Below are positions 1 through 9,513 of a DNA stretch of 11,367 nt, in pieces. Each line of letters begins with the position of its first letter. Position 1 is the stretch's first letter. The notes under the pieces are model-generated. The model worked only from the letters and a program-made list of their open reading frames with translations, was not told the DNA's origin and did not search any database. A program made the translations under genes and the position numbers. Source of the stretch: a bacterium (GTDB taxonomy: Bacteria; Krumholzibacteriota; Krumholzibacteriia; LZORAL124-64-63); assembly GCA_016703265.1 (NCBI GenBank), contig JADJCK010000010.1, positions 1 through 11,367 of the forward strand, in the 5' to 3' direction.

Positions 1-224
1 CCGCCGTCGGCGCCGACCTGCCGACCCGCTGCCGCTGCCGGGCCTGCTGACGGTGACGGGCGACCGGCGGCGCGGGCGCGATGGGCCGTTTTGCGGAACG
101 TGCCGCGCCACCAGGTCGAGGCGGCGCGCGGGTGCGCTGGGGCGTCGAGGCCCGGGTGCGTGGCCTCGAGTTCGAGGAGATCTACCGGCTCAACGCCACC
201 GCAAACGACGGGAGGAAGGAATGA
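1..224 (+). CDS. C-terminal fragment of probable ABC transporter ATP-binding protein (partial, frame-disrupted)
   Basis: The left edge cuts into this gene, so only a tail is visible. In frame with a TGA at 222-224 the last residues read VRGLEFEEIYRLNATANDG. This resembles the 'xxLEEIFxxLT' tail that closes many ABC-2-type export ATPases. The upstream part (PLPLPGLLTVTGD) sits in a different frame, so at least one indel lies around 90-130. No Walker or signature motif is inside the window, so the family is inferred from the tail and from the two membrane proteins that follow. The stop overlaps the possible next start in an ATGA arrangement (221-224) just after a strong GGAGGAAGGA ribosome site, which supports a coupled operon. 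It could be another operon-linked cytoplasmic protein. Confidence 0.35.
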
Positions 225-887
225 AACGCGATGGGCCTGAATCGCAGTTGCTGGTGGGAGGCGGGGATGGTCTCGCGGATGAGCCTCGGCGTGGCGGTGC
301 CGCTGGTGGTCGTCATCGTGCCGGTCTTCAGGTCGGGCAGCCAGGCGATGGCGTCGTTCAGCGCGCTGTTCATGACCGCGCAGGTCACCTGTGCGGTAAC
401 GACCTCGCACAAGGAGATCATCGCGGCCAGCCGGCTTCTTCCAGCCGGGGCTGCGCAGGAACCCTGCCAGGCCCAGTTCTCCTGGGCGGCCGGGCTCGCC
501 GTGGTGATGGCTGCATTGCCGGTGCTTTCCATCCGGACTTCGGCGGCATGCGCCCATTGATGGTGGCCGGTTCGGTGCTGTGTGTCCACGCGCTGTTCGC
601 GCTGGCGACGTTTCTATATCCCGTGGTCGTTCCAGGTCCCGGTCTGGATCTGGTACCTCTGGTTCCCGGCCAGGATCGTGGCTACCGGTCGCAGTCCGGT
701 GAACTGGATGCGGTCTTCGACACGGCGTGGCCGTGGCTGGTGGCTGCGGCGGCGCTGTTGCGGGCTGCCCGGGCGCAGCCTGGCGCAGCCGGGGCTGTAC
801 TGGCGCCTTCACGGCACGATGGTGCTCGGCGGGACGACCTGTTCCGACCCGGGCGCATCGTCGCGTACAAGCAGCAGAGGGGTTGTC
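221..887 (+). CDS. Probable ABC-2-type transporter permease, first subunit (multiple frame breaks)
   Basis: The start is at ATG 221 or ATG 231; GGAGGAAGGA at 211-220 precedes both. The 231 frame gives the more convincing protein: a Trp/Glu-containing head, then a hydrophobic span (LGVAVPLVVVIVPVF) and a second apolar stretch (SWAAGLAVVMAALPVL). Around 540 the plausible reading moves to another frame (MRPLMVAGSVLCVHALFALA). It returns to the first near 605-680 (FYIPWSFQVPVWIWYLWFP) and leaves it again near 720 (AWPWLVAAAALL). I read these as pieces of one membrane protein of about 220 residues broken by at least three indels. Position between an ATPase-like tail and a second membrane protein supports an ABC exporter permease. 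I see no diagnostic motif and the substrate is unknown. The end is uncertain and placed at the next gene's start. Confidence 0.4.
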
Positions 888-1633
888 ATGTCCGCGCAGG
901 ACAGGGGCCGGCCTGGCGGCGTCGCCTGATCGACCGGCTGATCGGCCGCGCGGCGATCGCTAACGGCAACGGTCGCCCTGTCCTGACTCGCATCTGGCAA
1001 CTGCTGGCGCTGGACATCGCCATGACCGTCACCGTGCGCCGTTGGTTGCTGGTGGTGCTGGGCCTCGGCATCCCGGTGATGATGTTGTCGGGCGGTTACA
1101 TCGACGGCGATTCCCGCGAGGGCATGCTGGACTTCTGGTTCGCGGGGCTGGTCTACCAGTGGGCCAGCTGGCCGTTCTTCAGTCTCGCGGCCGTGCTGCT
1201 CACGGCGCCGATGACCTCGTGCTCGCGGCGCACCGGCATCCGCGCCGAGGTGGAGCTGATGGGGCGGCTGATGCTGTTGGCTCTCGGCGGGACGCTGCTG
1301 ACAGCCGCGGTGTTCAAGTTCTTCGCTGCCGTGCTGCCGCCGCTGACCTGAACGGCAACCTGGTCACCCTACAGCGCGCCTCTGCCGCACGGCATCTGGC
1401 TGGTGCCCATGCTGGCGCCGTTCGCCTGGCTTGGCGTGGCGCTGCGGCCGCAGGGGCACAGCTCCCTGCCGTCGGTATTCCTGGTGATGTCTTTCATCTG
1501 GGGCCACGCACTCCTGAGCTCGCAGCCGTACAGCATCTCCGTGCCGATCATGGCAGCGCTGTCCCTCGTCGCGCTGGGCGTGGCCTATGGACTGCGGCGC
1601 CGCTGGTGGGAGAAGGCGGACTTGCCGCACTAG
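888..1633 (+). CDS. Probable ABC-2-type transporter permease, second subunit (one frame break, one internal TGA)
   Basis: ATG 888 has an AGAGGGG ribosome site seven bases upstream. The opening frame closes at 929, but a switch near 910-925 gives a continuous protein ending at the TAG at 1631-1633. About six hydrophobic spans are visible: WLLVVLGLGIPVMMLSGGY, LVYQWASWPFFSLAAVLL, LMLLALGGTLLTAAVFKFF, GIWLVPMLAPFAWLGVAL, LPSVFLVMSFIWGHALL and VPIMAALSLVALGVAYGL. It finishes with a basic tail (RRRWWEKADLPH). About 248 residues and six spans suit an ABC-2-type permease. A TGA at 1349-1351 interrupts the frame right after the third span, and translation resumes in the same frame immediately after it, so this is a substitution, a real stop, or a pair of indels. 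Substrate and exact family are not recognisable. Confidence 0.5.
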
Positions 1634-1638
1634 GATCG

Positions 1639-1667
1639 GCGGCCGGCGCTTGTCAGGCCGGCGCCGC
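1639..1667 (+). terminator. Possible hairpin terminator after the ABC-like cassette
   Basis: GCGG-CCGGC (1639-1647) can pair with GCCGG-CG-CCGC (1657-1667). This gives nine G/C pairs with a two-base bulge and a nine-base loop, six bases after the permease stop. No T-run follows, so it would be Rho-assisted or only an RNA-stabilising hairpin. Such stems also arise by chance in DNA this GC-rich. Confidence 0.28.
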
Positions 1668-1704
1668 TTCGGTACCTACAGGTGGACCCCGAGCGGAAGG
1701 ATGC

Positions 1705-3445
1705 ATGATGCCCCTTTGGTTCCGTTCAGCTTCCGTCCTTGTCTTCCTGTTGAGCGCGGCCGCCGTCCGCGCCGCCTGTCCGGAGCCCGCGGCGCTGCCC
1801 GATACCGCGGGATTCGCCGTGGAGGTGGCGACGCTCCGGGCGTTGCCGCCGGAGGCGCGGGCCGCCCTCGCGGCGAGAGCTGCGGCAGCCTGTGAGCCCT
1901 GGGTCGGCGAATTCCGCGCCCGCGACGGGAAGGTGGCGCGCAGTCTCGATGTGATTTTCAGTCGAGGTTGCCTGTCCCGGTGGCGCACGGGGCTCCACGG
2001 TTCCCAGCTTCTTCTCCCCAATGACCAGCTCGTGACTGCGAACGCCGACTTCACGGCCGCCCTGGCCGCCGACCCCTGCTGCCTCACGGCGCTCGTGGCC
2101 CGCGGCCTGGTCCGCAAGGCAGCCGGAGAACCGCGCGCGGCCATCGCCGACTGGAGTCGGGCGCTGCGCCTGCTCGAGGATGCCGACGCCGAAGAAGCGG
2201 ACAAGGATGCAGCAGCAATGCGCGCGAGCCTGCGACGCACCGCAGGTTGGGCCTGCTTGCCTGCAGCCGCCTTGGCATGGGAGCAGGCGGAAGCCGCGGC
2301 GACGATGATGGTCGGCCGTCAGGGGCGCCGGCCCGACGGGCCGGCGCTCATCCACGGCTCTGCCTGGCCGGCAGCGGGCGAAACCGCCGAAGCCATCGAC
2401 TGGACGGGTCGGATGCCGCCGATCGAGTACCGGCACACCTCGTCGCTGAGCGCCGGCTACGAGGCCTCCCCGGGTTCGTTCGCCAACGACTGGATCCGGT
2501 CGCAGGCGCTGCTGGCGGACGGCGACTTTGCCGGCGCCCGCTGGGCGCTCGGCGATATCGACGGCCGCCGGTTCCACAACCTGCCTCTGGCCGATGTCTA
2601 CTGGCAGGATGCCGGACTTGTCTGCGAACTGGCCGGTGACCGAGATGCGGGTCGCTGCTACGAGCGTGCGCACAGTCGCGCACCCTGTGGTTCGCACGCC
2701 CAACCGAAGGCACGACTGCCGCGCCGCTCGTGCTCGGATTTCCCGCGGCCGGCGTGCCCTTCTTCACGACCGGCGACGGCGCTTTCACAGGCGGATCGCC
2801 GTTCGGTTTCCTGGCCCGGCAGATGGCCCTGGCTGTGGAGGAAGTCGAGCCGGCTGCCCGCGAAAAGGCGCGACTGCGCGCCCTGGAATGTTGTGAGATG
2901 CTTGTTCGGCGCAACCTTCGGCCGGACATCGTGCGGGCCATGCGTGCGCGACTGTACCTGGCGGCTGGTTGCCCGGCGCAGGCAGGTCCCGACCTGCAGT
3001 ATGCGCGCGACGCCTTCGCGGTGCAGGGCGTGATCGATCCCGGAACATCCCTGCTTCTGGGGCAGCTGGAGCTCGCGGCTGGACGGCCCGAGCGTGCCCG
3101 GGAACTTTTCGGCGAAGCCGTGGGGGCGGCACCGGAGAGTGCGCTGAACTGGCGGGCGCTGGGCGTCGCCCTGAGCGAGGCCGGGCTGTCGCCGAAGCGC
3201 GCAACGCCATGGAAAAGGCGCTGGCGCTCGAGCCGGATTCGATGGAAGGTTGGTACAACCTCGGGGTGCTGGACTGGAAGCAGGGCGACGGCATCGCCTC
3301 GCTGGCACACCTGGAAAAGGCCTGGTCGCTGGATCCCGGAAACGAGCGCGTGCAGTACATGTTGCAGACGGTTGCCACGGCGCGACGGACGCCCGACACC
3401 GGCAGCGGCGCTGCATCGGAAGTGCGGATTGATGAAGGACCGTGA
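1705..3445 (+). CDS. Secreted TPR-repeat protein (two frame breaks)
   Basis: ATG codons at 1705 and 1708 follow a GGAAGG ribosome site (1695-1700); spacing favours 1708 and length favours 1705. The N-terminus is a classical signal peptide: MMPLWFR, a hydrophobic core SASVLVFLLSAAAV, and a cleavage site near A23/A24. The Cys at 25 is not in a good lipobox. TPR-like helices follow: around residues 120-165 (LVARGLVRKAAGEPRAAIAD), near 260-310 (IRSQALLADGDFAGARWAL), near 455-490 (LLLGQLELAAGRPERARELF) and near 505-540 (EGWYNLGVLDWKQGDG). The reading changes frame once at about 2665-2690 and again at about 3185-3195. Corrected, the protein would be about 580 residues, exported, and likely a protein-interaction scaffold. 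Its end overlaps the yciH start by 14 bases, so the two are probably translationally coupled. The true partner is unknown. Confidence 0.75.
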
Positions 3446-3791
3446 CAACAAACTCGTCTATTCGAGCGACGGCGGCCGCGCCTGCCCGGTCTGCGGCGCG
3501 CCCGTCGTCGACTGCCGCTGTGCCAAGTCGGTCACGAACAGCACGCGCGGTGACGGCATTGTGCGCGTCGCCCGCGAGACCAAGGGGCGCAAGGGCGCCG
3601 GCGTGACCGTGGTGACCGGCGTGCCGCTCGACGCGGCGGCGCTGAAGGACCTGGCCGGAGAATTGAAGCGCTCCTGCGGCTCGGGCGGCACGGTGCGCGA
3701 CGGTGTCATCGAGATCCAGGGCGAGCACCGCGACCGGTTGGTGACGCTGCTGCAGGCGCGGGGGTGGACGGTGAAGCGGGCGGGGGGCTGA
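3432..3791 (+). CDS. yciH: YciH/SUI1-family translation initiation factor with N-terminal Cys cluster
   Basis: An intact 119-residue gene. The SUI1 (eIF1-like) fold covers about residues 40-119: TKGRKGAGVTVVTGVPLD, then SCGSGGTVRDGVIEIQGEHR, ending VKRAGG. This closely parallels E. coli YciH from memory (GRKGKGVCLITG, KKCGCGGAVKDGVIEIQGD, VKLAGG). Family members bind the small ribosomal subunit and affect start-codon fidelity and stress translation. The head (KLVYSSDGGR) is also YciH-like, but it is followed by C18-P-V-C21 and C28-R-C30. This C-X2-C-X6-C-X-C cluster, absent from E. coli YciH, could bind zinc and recalls the N-terminus of archaeal aIF1. The start lies inside the end of the TPR gene, with GGAAG (3418-3422) nine bases upstream, which suggests coupled translation. 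It is one of the few genes here with no frame break. Confidence 0.93.
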   Translation: MKDRDNKLVYSSDGGRACPVCGAPVVDCRCAKSVTNSTRGDGIVRVARETKGRKGAGVTVVTGVPLDAAALKDLAGELKRSCGSGGTVRDGVIEIQGEHRDRLVTLLQARGWTVKRAGG

Positions 3792-3816
3792 GGGCGCGAC
3801 GCTTCCGGGCAGAACG

Positions 3817-3847
3817 AAGGCCGCGCTCCGGATTGGAGCGCGGCCTT
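3817..3847. terminator. Bidirectional stem-loop terminator between yciH and fadE
   Basis: AAGGCCGCGCTCC (3817-3829) and GGAGCGCGGCCTT (3835-3847) are perfect reverse complements: a 13-bp stem with a five-base loop (GGATT). It lies 25 bases beyond the yciH stop and 28 bases beyond the fadE stop, the expected place for a terminator shared by two convergent genes. The stem ends in A-A/T-T pairs, but there is no real U-tract on either side, so release may need Rho or rely on stem strength. Confidence 0.78.
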
Positions 3848-3875
3848 GCCATTGTCGACCAGGTCCCGGCCGGCG

Positions 3876-5663
3876 CTAGCCGACGGTATACCCGTCCGCA
3901 TCGATCACACGCTGTGCGATGCGGTCGTGCAGCTTCGTCCGGTTCAGCGCCTCGTGCTTCGCCAGCCGCCGCAGGCCGGCCATCATCACGCGCAGCTCGT
4001 CGCCCTCGCAGGTGGCGCCCAGGACATTGCGCGCCAGCGTGGAGACCTTTTCCATGGCGTCGTGCGTGTACAGGCGCACCATGTCGGCCATCGGCTCGGC
4101 GGCAGCCTGGCCGTCGCGGGCGGCCTTCTTCTGCGCGCGCAGCAGGCCGCTTTCGCAGGCAAACGTCTCGATGGCGATGTCGGCGATGTCGGCCAGCACG
4201 CCCTGCTGGTCCTTCAGCGACATCCCGAACTTCTGCGCCGCCAGGCCCAGCGTGGCCAGGATGACCTTCTTCATGCCGGCGACCTGCTGGGCCTCGGACT
4301 CGAGGAAGCCCGGCTCGTGCGGGTCGACGAACGAGGGCATGCCGGTCAGCTCCTCGGCTACCGCCTTCGCGGCGCCGAAGAAGGCCAACTCGCCCTTCAG
4401 GGCCTTTTTCATGATCATGCCGGGCACCAGCATCCGGTTGATCTCATTGGTGCCCTCGAAGATGCGGTTGATGCGCTCGTCGCGGTAGAACCTCTCCAGC
4501 GGGTATTCGCTGCAGTAGCCGTACCCGCCCAGCATCTGCACGCCTTCCTCGGTGGAATGGGCCAGCGCCTCGGACGAGAAGACCTTGATCATCGAGCACT
4601 CGATCGAAAACTCCTCGACCGTGCCGACCGCCTGCAGTTCGTAGTCGGGCGCCGCCTTGTCGAGCGTGGCAATGGCCGCATCCATCAGGCCGGCGGTGCG
4701 GTAGACCATCGACTCGGCCACGAATCCGTGTGCCATCACGTCGGCGATCTTGCGGCGGATCAGGCCGAAGCTGCACAGGGGCTGCCCGAACTGGTGCCTC
4801 TGCTTGGTGTAGGGCACCGAGTGCTTCATCGTCATCTTGAGGCCGCCCAGGGTGCTGGCGCCCAGCTTGAAGCGGCCCACGTTGAGGATGTTGAAGGCGA
4901 TGTGATGGCCCTTGCCGATGGTGCCCAGCACGTTGCCGACGGGAACCTTCACGTCCTCGAGGATGATGGCGCACGTGCTCGAGCCCTTGATGCCCATCTT
5001 GTGCTCTTCGGGCCCGATGGTCACGCCCTGCGACTTCAGGTCGACGATGAAGCACGTGAACTTCTCGCCGTCGATCTTGGCGAAGAGGATGCAGATGTCG
5101 GCGTAGGCGGCATTGGTGATGAACTGCTTGGCGCCGTTCAGCACGTAATGCTGACCGTCGGGCGCCAGCACGGCGGTGGTGGCCGCCGCCAGCGCGTCGG
5201 AGCCGCTGCCGGTCTCGGTCAGCGCGTAGCAGCTGAGCAGTTCGCCGGTGGCCAGGCGCGGCAGGTACTCGGCCTTCTGCGCCGGTGTACCGTAGTAGGC
5301 GATGGGCAGCGTGCCGATGCCCGCCTGCGCGCCGTGCGTGACGGCGAAGCTGCCGCCCCAGGCCACGCCCTCGGAGACGATCATGATCGTGGCCTTGTTC
5401 GAGCCGAGGCCGCCGTAGGCTTCAGGCACGTCGGCCATGAGCAGGCCCATGGGGCCGGCCGCCTTCAGCAGGTCACGGCCGAGCATGGTGTTGCCCTTCA
5501 TCTCGAAATCTTCGCGGATGGGCGCAATGTGGCGCTCGACGAAGTCGGACACCGTGGTGGCGAACATCCGCTGCGTCTCGTCGAAGTCCTCGGGCGTGAA
5601 GCAATCGGCCGGCGCGGTCTCGCGCAGGATGAACTCGCCGCCGGTGGGGTAGGTCCTGACCGT
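3876..5663 (-). CDS. fadE: Acyl-CoA dehydrogenase, large FadE/ACADVL-like type
   Basis: Flavoprotein that makes the first oxidation of beta-oxidation, acyl-CoA to trans-2-enoyl-CoA, passing electrons to ETF. The frame is unbroken for about 596 codons, the length of the Bacillus FadE type rather than the 380-residue short-chain enzymes. The FAD/substrate signature ALTETGSGSD is at about residues 148-157, followed by LNGAKQFITNA. The C-terminal helical block has LGGYGYCSEYPLERFYRDERI and IFEGTNEI, whose Glu near residue 404 matches the usual catalytic base of the family. A further 190-residue C-terminal domain follows, typical of the large class. The start codon is missing: AAGGAGA (5679-5673) is placed for an ATG at about 5666, where the sequence reads AG-ACG-GTC, so one T seems lost. 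The next in-frame ATG (5567) would cut 33 residues. Last gene of the fadNAE operon. Confidence 0.93.
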   Translation of the reverse strand, partial: TVRTYPTGGEFILRETAPADCFTPEDFDETQRMFATTVSDFVERHIAPIREDFEMKGNTMLGRDLLKAAGPMGLLMADVPEAYGGLGSNKATIMIVSEGVAWGGSFAVTHGAQAGIGTLPIAYYGTPAQKAEYLPRLATGELLSCYALTETGSGSDALAAATTAVLAPDGQHYVLNGAKQFITNAAYADICILFAKIDGEKFTCFIVDLKSQGVTIGPEEHKMGIKGSSTCAIILEDVKVPVGNVLGTIGKGHHIAFNILNVGRFKLGASTLGGLKMTMKHSVPYTKQRHQFGQPLCSFGLIRRKIADVMAHGFVAESMVYRTAGLMDAAIATLDKAAPDYELQAVGTVEEFSIECSMIKVFSSEALAHSTEEGVQMLGGYGYCSEYPLERFYRDERINRIFEGTNEINRMLVPGMIMKKALKGELAFFGAAKAVAEELTGMPSFVDPHEPGFLESEAQQVAGMKKVILATLGLAAQKFGMSLKDQQGVLADIADIAIETFACESGLLRAQKKAARDGQAAAEPMADMVRLYTHDAMEKVSTLARNVLGATCEGDELRVMMAGLRRLAKHEALNRTKLHDRIAQRVIDADGYTVG

Positions 5664-5672
5664 CTGTCGTGC

Positions 5673-5679
5673 TCTCCTT
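5673..5679 (-). promoter_or_regulatory. Ribosome binding site that places the lost fadE start
   Basis: On the minus strand AAGGAGA precedes, by a normal eight-base spacer, the bases A-G-ACG at about 5665-5661. The site fixes the fadE start there rather than in the upstream thiolase frame or at the downstream ATG 5567, and implies a one-base loss in the ATG. Confidence 0.6.
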
Positions 5680-5718
5680 GTCCGTCCGGTGGCGAACCGG
5701 CGCGGGTGATCACCAGCC

Positions 5719-6898
5719 TCAGATCGCTTCGAAGATGCCGGCGGCGCCCATGCCCTGCCGATGCACATGGTCACCAGGGCATACCTGCGGCCGCGGCGCT
5801 TCAGTTCGTGCAGGGCGGTGGCCAGCAGCTTGGCCCCCGTGCAGCCCAGCGGATGTCCCAGGGCGATGGCCCCGCCGTTCGGGTTCAGGCGCGGGTCGTC
5901 CGGCCGCAGGCCCAGGCCTTTGCAGACCGCCAGGCTCTGCGCGGCGAAGGCCTCGTTGAGCTCGATGACGTCCATCTGCTCGAGCCGCAGCCCGGCCTGT
6001 GCCAGGGCGCGCGGCACGGCCTCGACCGGGCCGATGCCCATGTAGTCGGGAGCGACACCGGCCACCGCATAGCCGACGAAGCGCGCCAGCGGCACGGCGC
6101 CGATCGAGTCGGCGAACGCGCGCGTGCCGAGCAGCGCGCTGCGGCGCCATCGCTCATCTGGCTGGAGTTGCCTGCGGTCACGGTGCCGTCGACCTTGAAG
6201 GCGGGCTTCAGTTTCGCCAGCGCCTCGACGGTGGTGTCGGCGCGCGGGCCCTCGTCCACCCTGAACTCGACATCCTTCTGCGCCGGCCGGCCCTTGGCGT
6301 CGCGGCCCGGCAGGGCGGCCATGACCGGCACGATCTCGGCCTCGAAGCGGCCGGCGGCGATCGCGGCGACGGCCTTGCGGTGGCTCTCGCAGGCGAAGGT
6401 GTCCTGCTCCTGGCGCGTGATGCCGTCACGCACCACCAGGTTCTCGGCGGTGATGCCCATGTTCGTGAGGTACTCGGGGTGCTCGTGCGCCATGGCCGGG
6501 CTGGGCAGGTAGCGCAGGCCTCCCATGGGCACCATGGTCATCGTCTCGACGCCGCCGGCGATCACCGCCTCGGCCTGGCCGCAGGCGATCTTCAGCGCCG
6601 CGTAGTTGACCGTCTCCAGCCCCGACGAGCAGAACCGGTTGATGGTCATGCCGGGCACCGTGACCGGCAGCCCGGCCATCAGCGCGATGTTGCGGCCCAC
6701 GTTCATGCCCTGCTCGGCCTCGGGCATGGCGCAGCCGACGATCACGTCGCCGATGCGCGCCGGGTCGATGCCCGGGTGTTCGGCCATGAGTTGCCTGATC
6801 ACGGCGGCGCCCATGTCGTCCGGGCGCGTGTGGCGAAGCGTCTCTGGAGTGCGCGGCCCACGGCGGCGCGGCGCGGAGATGACGACGACTTCCTGCAT
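5719..6898 (-). CDS. fadA: Acetyl-CoA C-acyltransferase (3-ketoacyl-CoA thiolase), frame-disrupted
   Basis: Cleaves 3-ketoacyl-CoA with CoA to acetyl-CoA and a chain two carbons shorter, the last step of the cycle. ATG 6898 follows GGGAGAG and lies 14 bases after the fadN stop. All thiolase landmarks are visible: the nucleophilic Cys90 in NRFCSSGLETVN, GGVETMTMVPMGG, NEAFAAQ, the catalytic His in GGAIALGHPLGCTGA, and the second Cys in TMCIG near the end. The end is (Q)GMGAAGIFEAI and TGA (5721-5719). Span is about 393 codons, the family norm. Frame breaks: a compensated pair at about 6830-6870, which scrambles the N-terminal RTxVG motif to RRRGP; one near 6140, after QMSDGAAA; and one near 5757-5760, just after CIG. 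The last break makes the thiolase frame run on into fadE, an artefact rather than a fusion. With domains intact, I regard the gene as functional. Confidence 0.93.
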
Positions 6899-6912
6899 CG
6901 GTTCCACTCTCC

Positions 6913-9304
<2,392 letters not shown>

Positions 9305-9347
9305 GGTCCAGCCTTTCCGGCGGGGTGCCCGCCGCGAGGGCCATTAA

Positions 9348-9365
9348 TGAATGACTATTCAGTCA
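9348..9365. promoter_or_regulatory. FadR-type operator in the fadN/tetR divergent region
   Basis: TGAATGACTATTCAGTCA is a near-perfect inverted repeat. It matches the B. subtilis FadR box as I recall it (TGAATGAMTANTCATTCA) at all but one defined position. It lies 44 bases upstream of the fadN start and faces the divergent TetR-type gene. On the minus strand it overlaps a TTGACT hexamer (9366-9361) that could serve as the -35 of the fadN promoter, so binding would block polymerase. Binding is inferred from sequence and context. Confidence 0.72.
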
Positions 9366-9369
9366 AAGA

Positions 9370-9384
9370 TGACTTTACCAGTCG
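9370..9384. promoter_or_regulatory. Second palindrome beside the operator
   Basis: TGACT-TTACC-AGTCG is a second inverted repeat of the same TGACT/AGTCA half-sites as the core of the first operator (TGACT-ATTC-AGTCA at 9352-9365). Half-sites begin at 9352, 9361, 9370 and 9380, a spacing of nine to ten bases. It may be a weaker second regulator site or chance similarity. Confidence 0.35.
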
Positions 9385-9419
9385 GAAACCCGGGTGTCAA
9401 CGGCGCGGCCGCCCCGCAA

Positions 9420-9449
9420 TTGATTTACTTGCAGGGCAGGATCTGCTAA
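9420..9449 (+). promoter_or_regulatory. Candidate promoter of the TetR gene
   Basis: TTGATT (9420-9425) and TGCTAA (9444-9449) are 18 bases apart, in a locally AT-richer patch upstream of the regulator. The -35 half is good and the -10 half is poor. Position 60-90 bases before the likely start codons is reasonable. Confidence 0.25.
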
Positions 9450-9513
9450 GGTGCAGCGGCCCAGCAGACTCACGGAAGCGGCCCGGCTTCCGAACGGGAC
9501 CGCAACTGAATGG

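Noticed and set aside
1..1633. Degraded mobile element or toxin-antitoxin locus at the left edge
   Set aside because: No terminal repeats, transposase motifs or small paired genes were seen. Hydrophobic spans with a coupled ATGA junction fit a transporter cassette.
1701..1895. Alternative gene starting at ATG 1587 or 1701 in another frame
   Set aside because: The translation is Arg/Gly-rich without a signal peptide or domain, while the 1705 frame has a clean signal peptide and TPR units.
3846..6512. An 888-codon open frame on the + strand opposite fadE and fadA
   Set aside because: It is antisense to genes with clear family identity. Its translation is rich in His, Ala, Gly and Leu in the way GC-rich shadow frames are, and it has no recognisable domain.
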